Source: Pseudoflavonifractor phocaeensis
Lineage (GTDB): Bacteria; Bacillota; Clostridia; Oscillospirales; Oscillospiraceae
Reading direction: 5' to 3'
Length of the DNA stretch: 64,000 nucleotides
Assembly (NCBI RefSeq): GCF_016901735.1
Contig: NZ_JACLZC010000002.1
Coordinates: 62,001 to 126,000, forward strand
Part shown: positions 8,495 through 16,606 of the stretch, one piece after another
Position numbering within the stretch: position 1 is the stretch's first letter
How the letters are laid out: every line of letters begins with the position of its first letter
The notes under the pieces: model-generated
Database searches by the model: none
What the model saw: the letters and a program-made list of their open reading frames with translations, nothing else
What the model was told of the DNA's origin: nothing
Made by a program: the position numbers and the translations under genes

Positions 8495-9034
8495 TTAACC
8501 TATTCTACTAATTTTCCCCGTATTTGGATGAATCAGCACAAGCGGCAGTCTGCGGGTCTTTGCAATCCGCATTGCTACCCGTATGCTACCCGCTCCCTGC
8601 GGATCATTATTATACACTGCCACCAAGCAGTCGGCGCATTGCACCATGTAAACTGTGCGCTCTTTATACCCCTGCGCTCCCACTCCCCTGCTACCCATTA
8701 CAAATTGGTCGCAGTTCTCCTTTAGGCGATGCAACCTTTCACGACTTTTGGGGTCCCATCGTTCGTCATGACCTGGAAAGGGATACACAAGCACAATTTT
8801 CAATTTCGGGCATTCTTCCTGCCATCGCATTTCCAACAGGATCTCACCGGCCCATAGATCGACACCAAGTGCTCCACCGACATAGTACCGACGTACTCCA
8901 CGCCGATACAGTTCCATAAAAACATCATGCAACCGCTTCTTCAGACGCTTGCACGAAGTCATATATTCTTGATATTTGAATTTAAACTGCGTAGGCCGTT
9001 GACTAACAACAGCACACGAATAAAACTTGTCCAT
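8495..9034 (-). CDS. SLOG/DUF1273-type (YpsA-like) nucleotide-binding protein
   Basis: 179 residues from the start at 9034, which has AGGAGG just upstream. Rossmann-like features include YVGGALGVDLWAGEILLEMR, ALVYPF-like LVYPFPGHDERW, and a late segment MVQCADCLVAVYNNDPQGAGS followed by AMRIAK. This is the pattern of the DUF1273/YpsA branch of the SLOG superfamily, proposed to bind nucleotide-type ligands. Divergent from an XRE regulator. Function on mobile elements is unknown; some SLOG proteins act as sensors in defence systems. Confidence 0.75.
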   Translation of the reverse strand: MDKFYSCAVVSQRPTQFKFKYQEYMTSCKRLKKRLHDVFMELYRRGVRRYYVGGALGVDLWAGEILLEMRWQEECPKLKIVLVYPFPGHDERWDPKSRERLHRLKENCDQFVMGSRGVGAQGYKERTVYMVQCADCLVAVYNNDPQGAGSIRVAMRIAKTRRLPLVLIHPNTGKISRIG

Positions 9035-9167
9035 CTCATCTCCTCCTTTTTCAATAGTACAGTAATATAGCTCATTATACCTGCTATGGCTGAATAAGTT
9101 CAACTATGGCCGCTTAATTTTTTGTGTTATGGCGGATAAAATATAGCTATAGCATGGAGGGCTGCCA

Positions 9168-9503
9168 ATGGGTGAATTATTAAAAGAGATGGGCCAGCGA
9201 ATGCTGGATCGCCGCAAACAACTGAGATTAACACAAGAAACTCTGGCTAAAATGGCACATGTAACCCCGCAAACTATTTCAACTGCCGAACTGGGAGCAA
9301 AAGCCATGCGTCCTGAAACTATACTGAATGTCTGTGAAGCATTGGACATCAGCACAGACTATTTACTGCGCGGTCGGGTCATAGAAGACGATGCACGCCT
9401 GCTTCATCAAAAGATTTCTTCATTGACACCCAGCCAGTACCGCCATCTGGAAGATATTATTGACAGTTATATTGCTGCCATTCAAGAACAGAAAGAGGTA
9501 TAG
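9168..9503 (+). CDS. XRE-family helix-turn-helix regulator
   Basis: 111 residues. HTH_3 domain at residues 8-65 (RRKQLRLTQETLAKMAHVT, TISTAELGAKAMRPETILNV, CEALDISTDYLLRG), then a short C-terminal helix pair. Good ribosome site GGAGGG before the ATG. It probably represses its own and the divergent SLOG promoter, and perhaps the element's main operon. Its stop lies within the first arm of the following terminator. Confidence 0.85.
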   Translation: MGELLKEMGQRMLDRRKQLRLTQETLAKMAHVTPQTISTAELGAKAMRPETILNVCEALDISTDYLLRGRVIEDDARLLHQKISSLTPSQYRHLEDIIDSYIAAIQEQKEV

Positions 9504-9538
9504 GATGAGGCTTTATCTGTCTCCCCTATACCTCTTTC
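9491..9538. terminator. Bidirectional terminator between the XRE and ParR-like genes
   Basis: GAAAGAGGTATAGG (9491-9504) pairs with CCTATACCTCTTTC (9525-9538), followed on the plus strand by TTTATTATC. It serves both the rightward XRE gene and the leftward 20-kb operon. Confidence 0.8.
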
Positions 9539-9542
9539 TTTA

Positions 9543-9980
9543 TTATCTACGGAATGCAGCCATTGTACTGGCTATCAGGTTGCGGGTCACATCATCAATC
9601 TCCGGCGCTTCTCCCACTTCCGGTATATACTCTGGCTTCTGCGCCTGTACATTTGATGTCGAAGCCGCTTTCCCTTCTTCCATTCGGCAGACGCCCGAGG
9701 CAGGAGTAGGCTTTTCGGTTTGTCCTGTCTCTTGCCGCATGATCTCACGTACAATGGCTTCGATGGCGGCTCTGTCAATGACCGGAGCCATCGCTTTCAA
9801 AGGCTGTGGGTCATCTGCAAAATTCGCATTATAGTATGTGATTGCGTTGGCAATATACTGGGATTTGCTATGAGGAGGCTGAAGTTCCAACAGTTCAACG
9901 GCAGCCCGCTGTACGGGGTCGCCAATATTGAACCGCAGAGAAAATCGCCCCCGTTCCTTTTTGGCCGCCATACCCATCAC
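9543..9980 (-). CDS. ParR/StbB-like partner of the actin-like protein
   Basis: 145 residues. The N-terminal 60 residues (RGRFSLRFNIGDPVQRAAVE, then SKSQYIANAITYY) look like a ribbon-helix-helix DNA-binding fold; the rest is a low-complexity acidic tail. It overlaps the ParM-like gene by four bases, the arrangement found for plasmid parM-parR pairs. ParR binds the centromere and the filament tip. The assignment rests mainly on fold pattern and context. It is the last gene of the leftward operon. Confidence 0.6.
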   Translation of the reverse strand: MMGMAAKKERGRFSLRFNIGDPVQRAAVELLELQPPHSKSQYIANAITYYNANFADDPQPLKAMAPVIDRAAIEAIVREIMRQETGQTEKPTPASGVCRMEEGKAASTSNVQAQKPEYIPEVGEAPEIDDVTRNLIASTMAAFRR

Positions 9981-10888
9981 CTACCCGCCGTTTCCAGTCG
10001 ATAGAGGTATTCAAAACCGGCCGCATTGGCATTGATGTTCGTGACGAACAGCGGCGTCCCCACCTTACCAGAAGCTTCAATCTGCCGGCGCAACAGGATC
10101 GCGCCGCCGCCCACAAAGACCACCTTACTGTAGCGAAGATCCAGCATCCGCTCCCGGAGCGTACTGAACAGGTCGTTTACAAATTCCTGTGCCAGCCGCT
10201 CCACCAAGCGCACGGCTTCAGCCGGATACGAGGTCTTCCTGCCAGCAAGAATTGCATCCACATCGCTTTCATCCAGCAGCAGATCCAGTTCCGAGTTTCC
10301 TCTGGACCTGATCTTATTGTAGAGCAGAATCACGCCGTTTTCCAGCGAATCGCAGGAGGTAAGATCAGCTTTTCCGTTTTTCAAAAGAAGATAATCCGCC
10401 GTGAAACCGCCGATATCCAGCACCACCGCTTTCGGGTCATCCATGAGCGTGTGAAGCATGGTTGCCGCCGCCGCGTACGCCTGAGGGTAGCAAACCACAT
10501 CGGTAATACGGATGGCGTAAGGCTTATCCCGGTACACGAATTCCACGATTCCATCTCTCTTGAAATAATCGGTAAACTTTTTTGCCTGGGCGCCAAAATG
10601 TGCCGGCGGCAATCCTACCGGCAGCTGGATATTGTAGAGTTCCTGCTTACCGATTTGACGCGCCTCCAATTCCTCTGCGATAGCAATCAGCGTAAGTACA
10701 AAGAAGCGATCATCTTCCGTCTTGTCCTTCCGGAACGGGATGCGCTCGTTGGAAAGCGTGTAGTAATTTCCCCGGTATTGCAGGCTCTGGCCAAAGGGTT
10801 TTGTAATGCTCTGCTGCAGGCCGGAAACAAACGGGCTGCAGTGGACGGTTTTGATTTGCTTGTTGCCATGATCGACACCAATCAACAT
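9977..10888 (-). CDS. ParM/StbA-like actin-type partition ATPase
   Basis: 303 residues. Actin-fold nucleotide motifs are visible: phosphate 1 near the N terminus (IGVDHGNKQIKT), phosphate 2 AVVLDIGGFTADYLLLKNG, and the adenosine motif VVFVGGGAILLRRQI near the end. The family forms filaments that segregate low-copy plasmids. Strong AGGAGG before the ATG. Presence of a segregation ATPase in an integrated element implies an extrachromosomal replicating phase. Confidence 0.85.
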   Translation of the reverse strand: MLIGVDHGNKQIKTVHCSPFVSGLQQSITKPFGQSLQYRGNYYTLSNERIPFRKDKTEDDRFFVLTLIAIAEELEARQIGKQELYNIQLPVGLPPAHFGAQAKKFTDYFKRDGIVEFVYRDKPYAIRITDVVCYPQAYAAAATMLHTLMDDPKAVVLDIGGFTADYLLLKNGKADLTSCDSLENGVILLYNKIRSRGNSELDLLLDESDVDAILAGRKTSYPAEAVRLVERLAQEFVNDLFSTLRERMLDLRYSKVVFVGGGAILLRRQIEASGKVGTPLFVTNINANAAGFEYLYRLETAGR

Positions 10889-10993
10889 AGGTAATTGCCT
10901 CCTTTTTTGCTTTATACATATCCTTTACGCCTGGATGACGCCTTTCTCAACAGGAGGTCAAAAAAACACAAAGCCTATACCATGGTAAAACAA

Positions 10994-11036
10994 CGATACC
11001 GCCGGGAGAAGAATTTTTTCTTCTCCGGCGGTATCG
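10994..11036. terminator. Long perfect hairpin upstream of the parM-like gene
   Basis: CGATACCGCCGGGAGAAGAA (10994-11013) pairs with the arm at 11018-11036 almost without mismatch. The T-run lies in the loop, not after the stem, so termination is uncertain; it may instead stabilise or process the long mRNA. The other 130 bases of this 177-bp gap show no clear promoter or iterons. Confidence 0.5.
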
Positions 11037-11065
11037 CATCCATCCGATGTAAATCAGTATATATT

Positions 11066-11698
11066 TTATGTGTGTACGCTGTATCGAGCCTTTGCTATGT
11101 CTTCTATTCCATGCAGGATGACGGCGCCGCAGATTCCTCTGCCATAAGGCGTATACTCCTCAAAAAAGAAGCTGTACGGCTGGCTGTCATCATAGAGGAC
11201 AATCTTTTCCGTGCCGCGCCACTGGAAATGCTGTTCCAGGATCTTCCCCAATTTGTGACGCAGAAGCCGGCACCCGGTAACCTCATGGAGATTTTTCCGG
11301 CAGCGGAATTCATATCGGCGTGTTACCAGTTCCGGGATGGAGAGCTGGCGCCACTCGGCACCATCCATATCCTCTCCGGCCCCTGAAAAGGCGCGGAATG
11401 GCTCATAGGGAATCCGCACATCCTCTTTCCAGCCATGCACCTTGTCGTTGCCATCTTCCTGAAGCCATGTGAACCGGATTTCCAGAATCTGTGTACCATC
11501 CGGCCCCTTTGTCAGCCGCAGACTGGCAAAGGAACCGCAATCACTCGTCAGTACCCTTTTATTCGGCTCCTGCTCCAACTTTTGCAGTTCGCTGCGCAGG
11601 ATGGCAAACCGATGCGGAGACTTTTTCTGCCATGAAATGGTGCGAATATAAAGCAGTTCCTTGTCGCACCGCACTTTTATCATAGTCCGGTCATTCAT
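11066..11698 (-). CDS. Hypothetical protein of the element operon
   Basis: 210 residues, soluble, no signal or membrane segment. Visible features are a basic N terminus (MIKVRCDKELLYIRTISW), two aromatic-rich strands (ILEIRFTWLQ and YSFFFEEYTPYGRGICGAVI). I do not recognise a family. It starts four bases after the stop of the upstream gene, and the ribosome site GGAGGAA lies inside that gene's end, so the two are coupled. Confidence 0.7.
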   Translation of the reverse strand: MNDRTMIKVRCDKELLYIRTISWQKKSPHRFAILRSELQKLEQEPNKRVLTSDCGSFASLRLTKGPDGTQILEIRFTWLQEDGNDKVHGWKEDVRIPYEPFRAFSGAGEDMDGAEWRQLSIPELVTRRYEFRCRKNLHEVTGCRLLRHKLGKILEQHFQWRGTEKIVLYDDSQPYSFFFEEYTPYGRGICGAVILHGIEDIAKARYSVHT

Positions 11699-11702
11699 AT
11701 GT

Positions 11703-12446
11703 TCATTCCTCCTTTTCAGGGAGCGCCCCTGCGGTATGCAGGGCCGCCCGTTCTACCAAAAATGCACCTTCCACATATTTTTCTTTGCGAGAGGTCGTTG
11801 CTGCGCCGCCCAGGGAATCGAGATACTGCTGCCCGTTCTTAGATTTAGAGATATACACATAAAACGGGCTGCTGACATACTGATCCCGTGCATAACAGTT
11901 GACATACCTCCTTGCCAGAACAGAGACTGCCCCCAGCTCCGCAGCCTTCTGCGTTGCCAGAGCGACGGCCATCTCCATGACCACTTGTTGCTCATCGTCA
12001 TTGATGCCGGTGGTGTAAATGCGCTCCAGAAACAGCACCAGCTTCTCACTGACAATACGACCGCTCTCGGTTGTGTTCTCTCCGGCCAAATCAGCAAAAG
12101 AAAGCATCAGTTCTGTCGGCTTTTGAAACGCCCCTTTCGTCAGGCGAATGCAGGCGCGGGCCACGATCTCATCACCTTTTCTGATCAGGATGATTTTCTT
12201 GTTGGAATCAAAAGCCGCCAGCAGGCACTCTCGTTGGCTCCCCGTTCGGTAAGACAAGCAGGTGCCATAGGGCAGCTCGCCTATCTGAATGGTGTGGTAG
12301 AAATCATCCGCTTCTTCGGCAATAAACTTGCCTCGCTCCAACGCAAGGTTCTTTTGCCATGCGGTCTCCTGCTGCTCACTGATTGGGTGGTTAATTTCCC
12401 TGCGCAGATCGTCTGCGAAATATTTCAGCACATAGAACTGGCCCAT
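11703..12446 (-). CDS. Hypothetical protein resembling a PcfJ-type C-terminal domain
   Basis: 247 residues. The middle (GELPYGTCLSYRTGSQ, then LLAAFDSNKKIILIRKG and IVARACIRLTKG) recalls the C-terminal domains of PcfJ-like conjugative-element proteins. The rest is unassigned. It follows the 570-residue gene by nine bases with no clear ribosome site of its own, so translation is probably coupled. Together with the two large upstream genes it may form one functional unit. Confidence 0.62.
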   Translation of the reverse strand: MGQFYVLKYFADDLRREINHPISEQQETAWQKNLALERGKFIAEEADDFYHTIQIGELPYGTCLSYRTGSQRECLLAAFDSNKKIILIRKGDEIVARACIRLTKGAFQKPTELMLSFADLAGENTTESGRIVSEKLVLFLERIYTTGINDDEQQVVMEMAVALATQKAAELGAVSVLARRYVNCYARDQYVSSPFYVYISKSKNGQQYLDSLGGAATTSRKEKYVEGAFLVERAALHTAGALPEKEE

Positions 12447-12455
12447 GAGTTCAGC

Positions 12456-14168
12456 CTACACGATTCTTCTGAGTGCCTCGATAGCCGCATCGTTTCCCTG
12501 CAGGTAGTTATATAGCGGAGTCACCAGGCTACTGCCTCCTCGAAGCAGGAAGTCTGTGATACGATTTTGGTTCTGTTTCACAAACTCGTCTGAAATGGAG
12601 AGGCTTTCTTTCAACTGGGCCCAATCCATATCCGTGGTCAGGACAGAGGCGCGAACCTGCGGCCAATTTTCACACCCGGCAAGCAATGGCAGGTTTCTGG
12701 CCGCAAAGACCGCATCCGTTTCCGTCTGGAGATCTGGGACAAAGGGGCAAAGCTGGGTGTAATGAAACAGCATTTGCATAGCTGTCCGCCTCGTCAGCCC
12801 GCGAATATGTCCGAATCGCTTCCGATACCATTCGCTGAACGGTTGCTCCAGCAGGCATTGAGCCAGCTGAGTCAGTTGCTCATCCTCCGTGTATCGGCTG
12901 ACCAGATCCCGCTTGAGGAGCTGGCGAAGCGTGAGCATACGCTGGTCTACCGGGAGCGGGGTCAGCTTTGCATACAGGCGGACATAGATTTGGTCCTGCT
13001 GCCACAGCAGCCGCATCTCTTCAAAGGTGTATTGCTGTCCTTCCTCCAGGCAGTCAAAATAGCTGTCTGTGCGCTTTGCAGCATCGCAATCCTGCAAATT
13101 CTTTTCTGACAGGGAATTGAGATTGCAGTGCTCACAAAAGCAATCTTCAAACAGGAGCGCATAGCGGCTCAGAGAAAGGAAAATCTCACTGTTCTGATCC
13201 ACCAACTGTAAAAAGTGCTTTTTCCTGTGTTCCACCGCATAGACAAGGATTGGAAACTGATACGAGCGGATCGCGTCAAAATCCAGATGGAGGCAACCGG
13301 CATACAGCGCATTCAGGTAACTGACCTGGTTGCACAAGATTTCCTCACGCTGTTCTTTGTTCAGCGGTGCTTCCTGTCTGATGAACCAGTTCAGGTCATA
13401 CTGTCCCGCACGGTTTTCAAACCAGCGTTGGAAAAAGATACTCAAATCATCTGCATCATGTTCAAAGACCTCCAGCAGCTGGCGGAACTTCCCGATATCG
13501 GTCTCCCGCAGCCATTGAAGCGCTTTCAGCCGGCCAGAATCAAGAAACACGGTCACGCCCTGCTGGTACAGCAGGCCGAGGATCTTCTGCAGCGGTGTAT
13601 TCTGCTCCAGAAGTACCAGCGTCTCTTTTTCGTTGCTATGCCAGTTGAACAGGCAGGCGCCAAGAAATGGAAAGCGCATCATGTCCCGCTGATGTGCGGT
13701 CAGTGAAGAAAGACCTTTCCAATCTGCAACAGGAAAAAGCCAGAGATTATCCAGAATAGCTTTTTCCTCTTCTTCGTACTTGACATAGGGCAAATAGTAT
13801 TTCAAATACTCAAAAGTCAGCGCCGTTGGAACATTCAAAGACGCTGCCTCCAGTACCTGTTCCGTCGGATACTGTGTCAGGCTCTCATGGCAGTCATCTG
13901 CCGATTTGAGCATCGGTTCGATCCTGTCATCCTCGATCTCACAGGTACACAAAGCATGGTACAAATCTGCGAACTCACCGCATTCAACCAGTTTCCGCTG
14001 AATTTGGGAGCTCCTGTTTTTCTTCAGCCGCGCCTGCAGTTCCAGCCGTTCGACCTTTTCGCACGCCCCGTCCAACTCGTTCTCAGAAAACAAGCCCGTT
14101 AGGCTCAGCATCAGGCCGTCAGTTTCCATGCGGCCCAGCAGAGACAAATGTTTCATCGTATTGGTCAT
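12456..14168 (-). CDS. Large hypothetical protein, element operon
   Basis: 570 residues from ATG 14168, whose ATGA overlaps the stop of the preceding gene; an earlier in-frame start at 14315 would intrude 150 bases into that gene. The protein is rich in Leu, Gln and charged residues with predicted long helices and no signal or membrane segment. A Cys pair cluster is present (FEDCFCEHCNLNS). I recognise no catalytic motif. It is encoded between a 706-residue unknown and a PcfJ-like fragment. Confidence 0.7.
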   Translation of the reverse strand: MTNTMKHLSLLGRMETDGLMLSLTGLFSENELDGACEKVERLELQARLKKNRSSQIQRKLVECGEFADLYHALCTCEIEDDRIEPMLKSADDCHESLTQYPTEQVLEAASLNVPTALTFEYLKYYLPYVKYEEEEKAILDNLWLFPVADWKGLSSLTAHQRDMMRFPFLGACLFNWHSNEKETLVLLEQNTPLQKILGLLYQQGVTVFLDSGRLKALQWLRETDIGKFRQLLEVFEHDADDLSIFFQRWFENRAGQYDLNWFIRQEAPLNKEQREEILCNQVSYLNALYAGCLHLDFDAIRSYQFPILVYAVEHRKKHFLQLVDQNSEIFLSLSRYALLFEDCFCEHCNLNSLSEKNLQDCDAAKRTDSYFDCLEEGQQYTFEEMRLLWQQDQIYVRLYAKLTPLPVDQRMLTLRQLLKRDLVSRYTEDEQLTQLAQCLLEQPFSEWYRKRFGHIRGLTRRTAMQMLFHYTQLCPFVPDLQTETDAVFAARNLPLLAGCENWPQVRASVLTTDMDWAQLKESLSISDEFVKQNQNRITDFLLRGGSSLVTPLYNYLQGNDAAIEALRRIV

Positions 14169-16285
14169 GCTGCTGCACCTCCTTCGATCATGTTTTTCAC
14201 CATATCCAATAGTTCTTGTTTTGGCCTGGTCTCGTACTTTGCCAGCATTCCGCACAGCACAAAGAAATTCTGTGTGTCTATCGGCGTCAGTTCCTGCACA
14301 CAGCCGGCAGGCCATTCCAACAGTTTTTCATAGACCATATTCATGGCTTGCTGTTTATCTTCTTTGTAATAATACTTGTCTGCAAATTGAACCAAAGACA
14401 TCGCACTTCCGTTATAGATCTGTGCCAACTTTTCCTTTCTTTTCAAAAATTCCTGCTGCTTTTGCAGCATCTGCTCCTGCTCTTTTTTCTCTGCAGCGGC
14501 TTTTCGGTCGGCTTCAAGTTCTTTTTTGGAATAGAACCGCTTTTTCAGGCAGTTGCCATCATAGCCTCCGCTGTTGCCCCGGGCAATCAGCTGCCGCAGG
14601 ACAGAGGCCAGGGTGGGCCTGTCGTAGAGCCGCTGAATCGTCGGGTCCTTCAGTGCGCTCCAGACAAATGCCGTATAGTGTTCCGGCTCCATTTGAAAAA
14701 ACGAAGAGTCCACCCATTCGTAGAGCTTTCGGTGCTCCTCTGGGCCAAGGAAAGGCCGGGCAATTATGGTGCGAAAATTCTCGTTTCCGTAACCACCAGT
14801 ATTCTCGCAGAAAGAGCGGTGAAAATAGAACCGATCTCCGAAAATCTCCTGCAGCTGTGTAAATCTGTATTGGTTCAGTAACTTTTCGACAAACCGATAG
14901 CATTTCCAACTGGAAATACGCAGGGCATAGTCCCGAAGAAGCTTCAAAGGGTATGCGTATTCACCCTCCGCTCGGTGTTTCTCAAAAAAAGCCCACAGGT
15001 CGATTTTCTTCGTTTCCACCAGAAGGGTAAACGCCTCCTCGGTGTGCTGCCGAAAGCAAGTGAAATACTCCATGTAGTCGGCTCCGGTCAGTTGCTTATA
15101 CCGGGCAAGCCACTGTCCAGTAGTTGCCGATCCAAGCGAGCGAAGCATTTGCATCGTGAACAATTCCAAATAGGTGTCCCGCTTTAACTCGACTGCCAGG
15201 CAGTCATACTGCGGATCAAACACATCGAACCGATAATTAAATGACTGCTTGATGTTTCGGTTCATCCAAAGGATAGTTTTGGAGGAAGACGGTGAAAGGC
15301 TTGAATTTACAGCCGCCCACAAATCCCGATTGCCCTCATATTTGATGGAGAAATCCTTGTAGCGGGTAAATAGCCAGCCAACATATCCATAGAGCGAATC
15401 CGGCAATGCTTCCGGGCAGTTGAGCAACATCTTGCAGCACGCCGCCGCAAGTTTCTCGGCAGGAATGCTGTTAGAGGATAGCCGATAAGAAATTCTATCC
15501 ATCCACATTGCGAGTGAGTTTGTCAGAATGATTTCATCTGCTCCGTATCCAGCTGCGGTCAAAACTGCAAACTCCCGGCTGTCCTGTTTCATATTCATAC
15601 AAGGAAGCTTTACCAGTGTTCGCAATACAAGATCTGCCTTTGACCGGCAGGCCTTCACCTGCTCAGCGTATGTGCGGATAAACCACTCCAGCACACCACA
15701 GTTAAAAGCCAGCGGCATCGTCCGCTCCGGACCAAACAACCGGAGCAGCTGTGCGTGCATCACCTGATATCCTTCCTCCCGGTCATCAAACAGAGAAAGG
15801 ACAAACAAGGCTTCTTCTGTCTTGGTGTATTCCGTCTTTGCCAGGGCATCCAACAGGGCACGCTGGCGCACAGTATCTTCCTCCAGATGATACAGAGCAC
15901 CGCTCAGGTACACATCCCCATCAGCGATTCGCCGGATTTTCTGGAGAAAGCCACTACGCTGACTGCCCACAAACATCTGGTCTGCGTGGAGTGTGCGTGT
16001 AACGGCAAGTGCCAGTGCCAATGCACGGACAATACGGATATCTGTGCCCAACTTTTCCTCAAACCGCTCCAGCACCTCTCCAGGATAGCGCAGGCTATAC
16101 TGCTCAAAATAGATAGAGACATCCACATCTTGCTGCCAAATCTGGGCAGCTGCGATCTGGCGATAGTGCATCCTTGCCTTGTCGTCCTGAGAAGTCTGTA
16201 CCACCAGTTCGGCAAAAGCATGATACAATGTCAGATCAATGGCTTTCTGATAGGCCGCGTATGCCGGCATGATTTCTTGATTCAC
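14165..16285 (-). CDS. Large hypothetical protein, element operon
   Basis: 706 residues from a GTG at 16285, chosen because GGAGG lies seven bases upstream; 16342 has no such site. Mostly helical by composition. The stretch at about residues 595-635 (ELEADRKAAAEKKEQEQ and on) is a strongly charged coiled coil. The protein ends in a leucine-rich helix. No known domain seen. Overlaps the next gene by four bases, so the two products are made in equal amounts and may interact. Confidence 0.7.
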   Translation of the reverse strand: MNQEIMPAYAAYQKAIDLTLYHAFAELVVQTSQDDKARMHYRQIAAAQIWQQDVDVSIYFEQYSLRYPGEVLERFEEKLGTDIRIVRALALALAVTRTLHADQMFVGSQRSGFLQKIRRIADGDVYLSGALYHLEEDTVRQRALLDALAKTEYTKTEEALFVLSLFDDREEGYQVMHAQLLRLFGPERTMPLAFNCGVLEWFIRTYAEQVKACRSKADLVLRTLVKLPCMNMKQDSREFAVLTAAGYGADEIILTNSLAMWMDRISYRLSSNSIPAEKLAAACCKMLLNCPEALPDSLYGYVGWLFTRYKDFSIKYEGNRDLWAAVNSSLSPSSSKTILWMNRNIKQSFNYRFDVFDPQYDCLAVELKRDTYLELFTMQMLRSLGSATTGQWLARYKQLTGADYMEYFTCFRQHTEEAFTLLVETKKIDLWAFFEKHRAEGEYAYPLKLLRDYALRISSWKCYRFVEKLLNQYRFTQLQEIFGDRFYFHRSFCENTGGYGNENFRTIIARPFLGPEEHRKLYEWVDSSFFQMEPEHYTAFVWSALKDPTIQRLYDRPTLASVLRQLIARGNSGGYDGNCLKKRFYSKKELEADRKAAAEKKEQEQMLQKQQEFLKRKEKLAQIYNGSAMSLVQFADKYYYKEDKQQAMNMVYEKLLEWPAGCVQELTPIDTQNFFVLCGMLAKYETRPKQELLDMVKNMIEGGAAA

Positions 16286-16305
16286 AGTTGTCCCTCCTTT
16301 CGTGA

Positions 16306-16530
16306 TTACCTGGGCCAGTGGCCCCCAGTGGAGTAGTTCCATTCGATGGTTCCATCGTCGTACTGGAGAATTCCATGCGCCTGCAGGCTCCAGCCATCGC
16401 GCACTCGCGTGAAGAGCGCCGTCGTTTCACACGGCCGGATTGCTTCGGCAACACTGGTGCAGCGATATTCACTGCCGTTGCGATTGGTATAAGTCTGGTT
16501 CACGATTGGCGTGATATAGGTTCTATCCAT
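16306..16530 (-). CDS. Small hypothetical protein
   Basis: 74 residues, starting after a good GGAGG. Contains NRNGSEYRC and a Trp/Tyr-rich end (GILQYDDGTIEWNYSTGGHW). It looks like a small beta-rich domain. First gene after an internal terminator in the leftward operon. Function unknown. Confidence 0.6.
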   Translation of the reverse strand: MDRTYITPIVNQTYTNRNGSEYRCTSVAEAIRPCETTALFTRVRDGWSLQAHGILQYDDGTIEWNYSTGGHWPR

Positions 16531-16549
16531 ATCAATTCCTCCATAAAAA

Positions 16550-16585
16550 CAGGGGGAGAGCGCCGAATTATGGTGCTCTCCCTGT
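16550..16585 (-). terminator. Internal terminator downstream of the element ligA
   Basis: On the minus strand ACAGGGAGAGCACC pairs with GGCGCTCTCCCCCTGT and is followed by TTTTTATGG. It would reduce transcription from ligA into the unknown large-protein genes. Confidence 0.75.
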
Positions 16586-16606
16586 TGTTATTGACTGGCC
16601 TGGTGT

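Noticed and set aside
10889-11065. Centromere-like repeats (parC) upstream of the parM-like gene
   Set aside because: No iterated motif was found, only one long hairpin.
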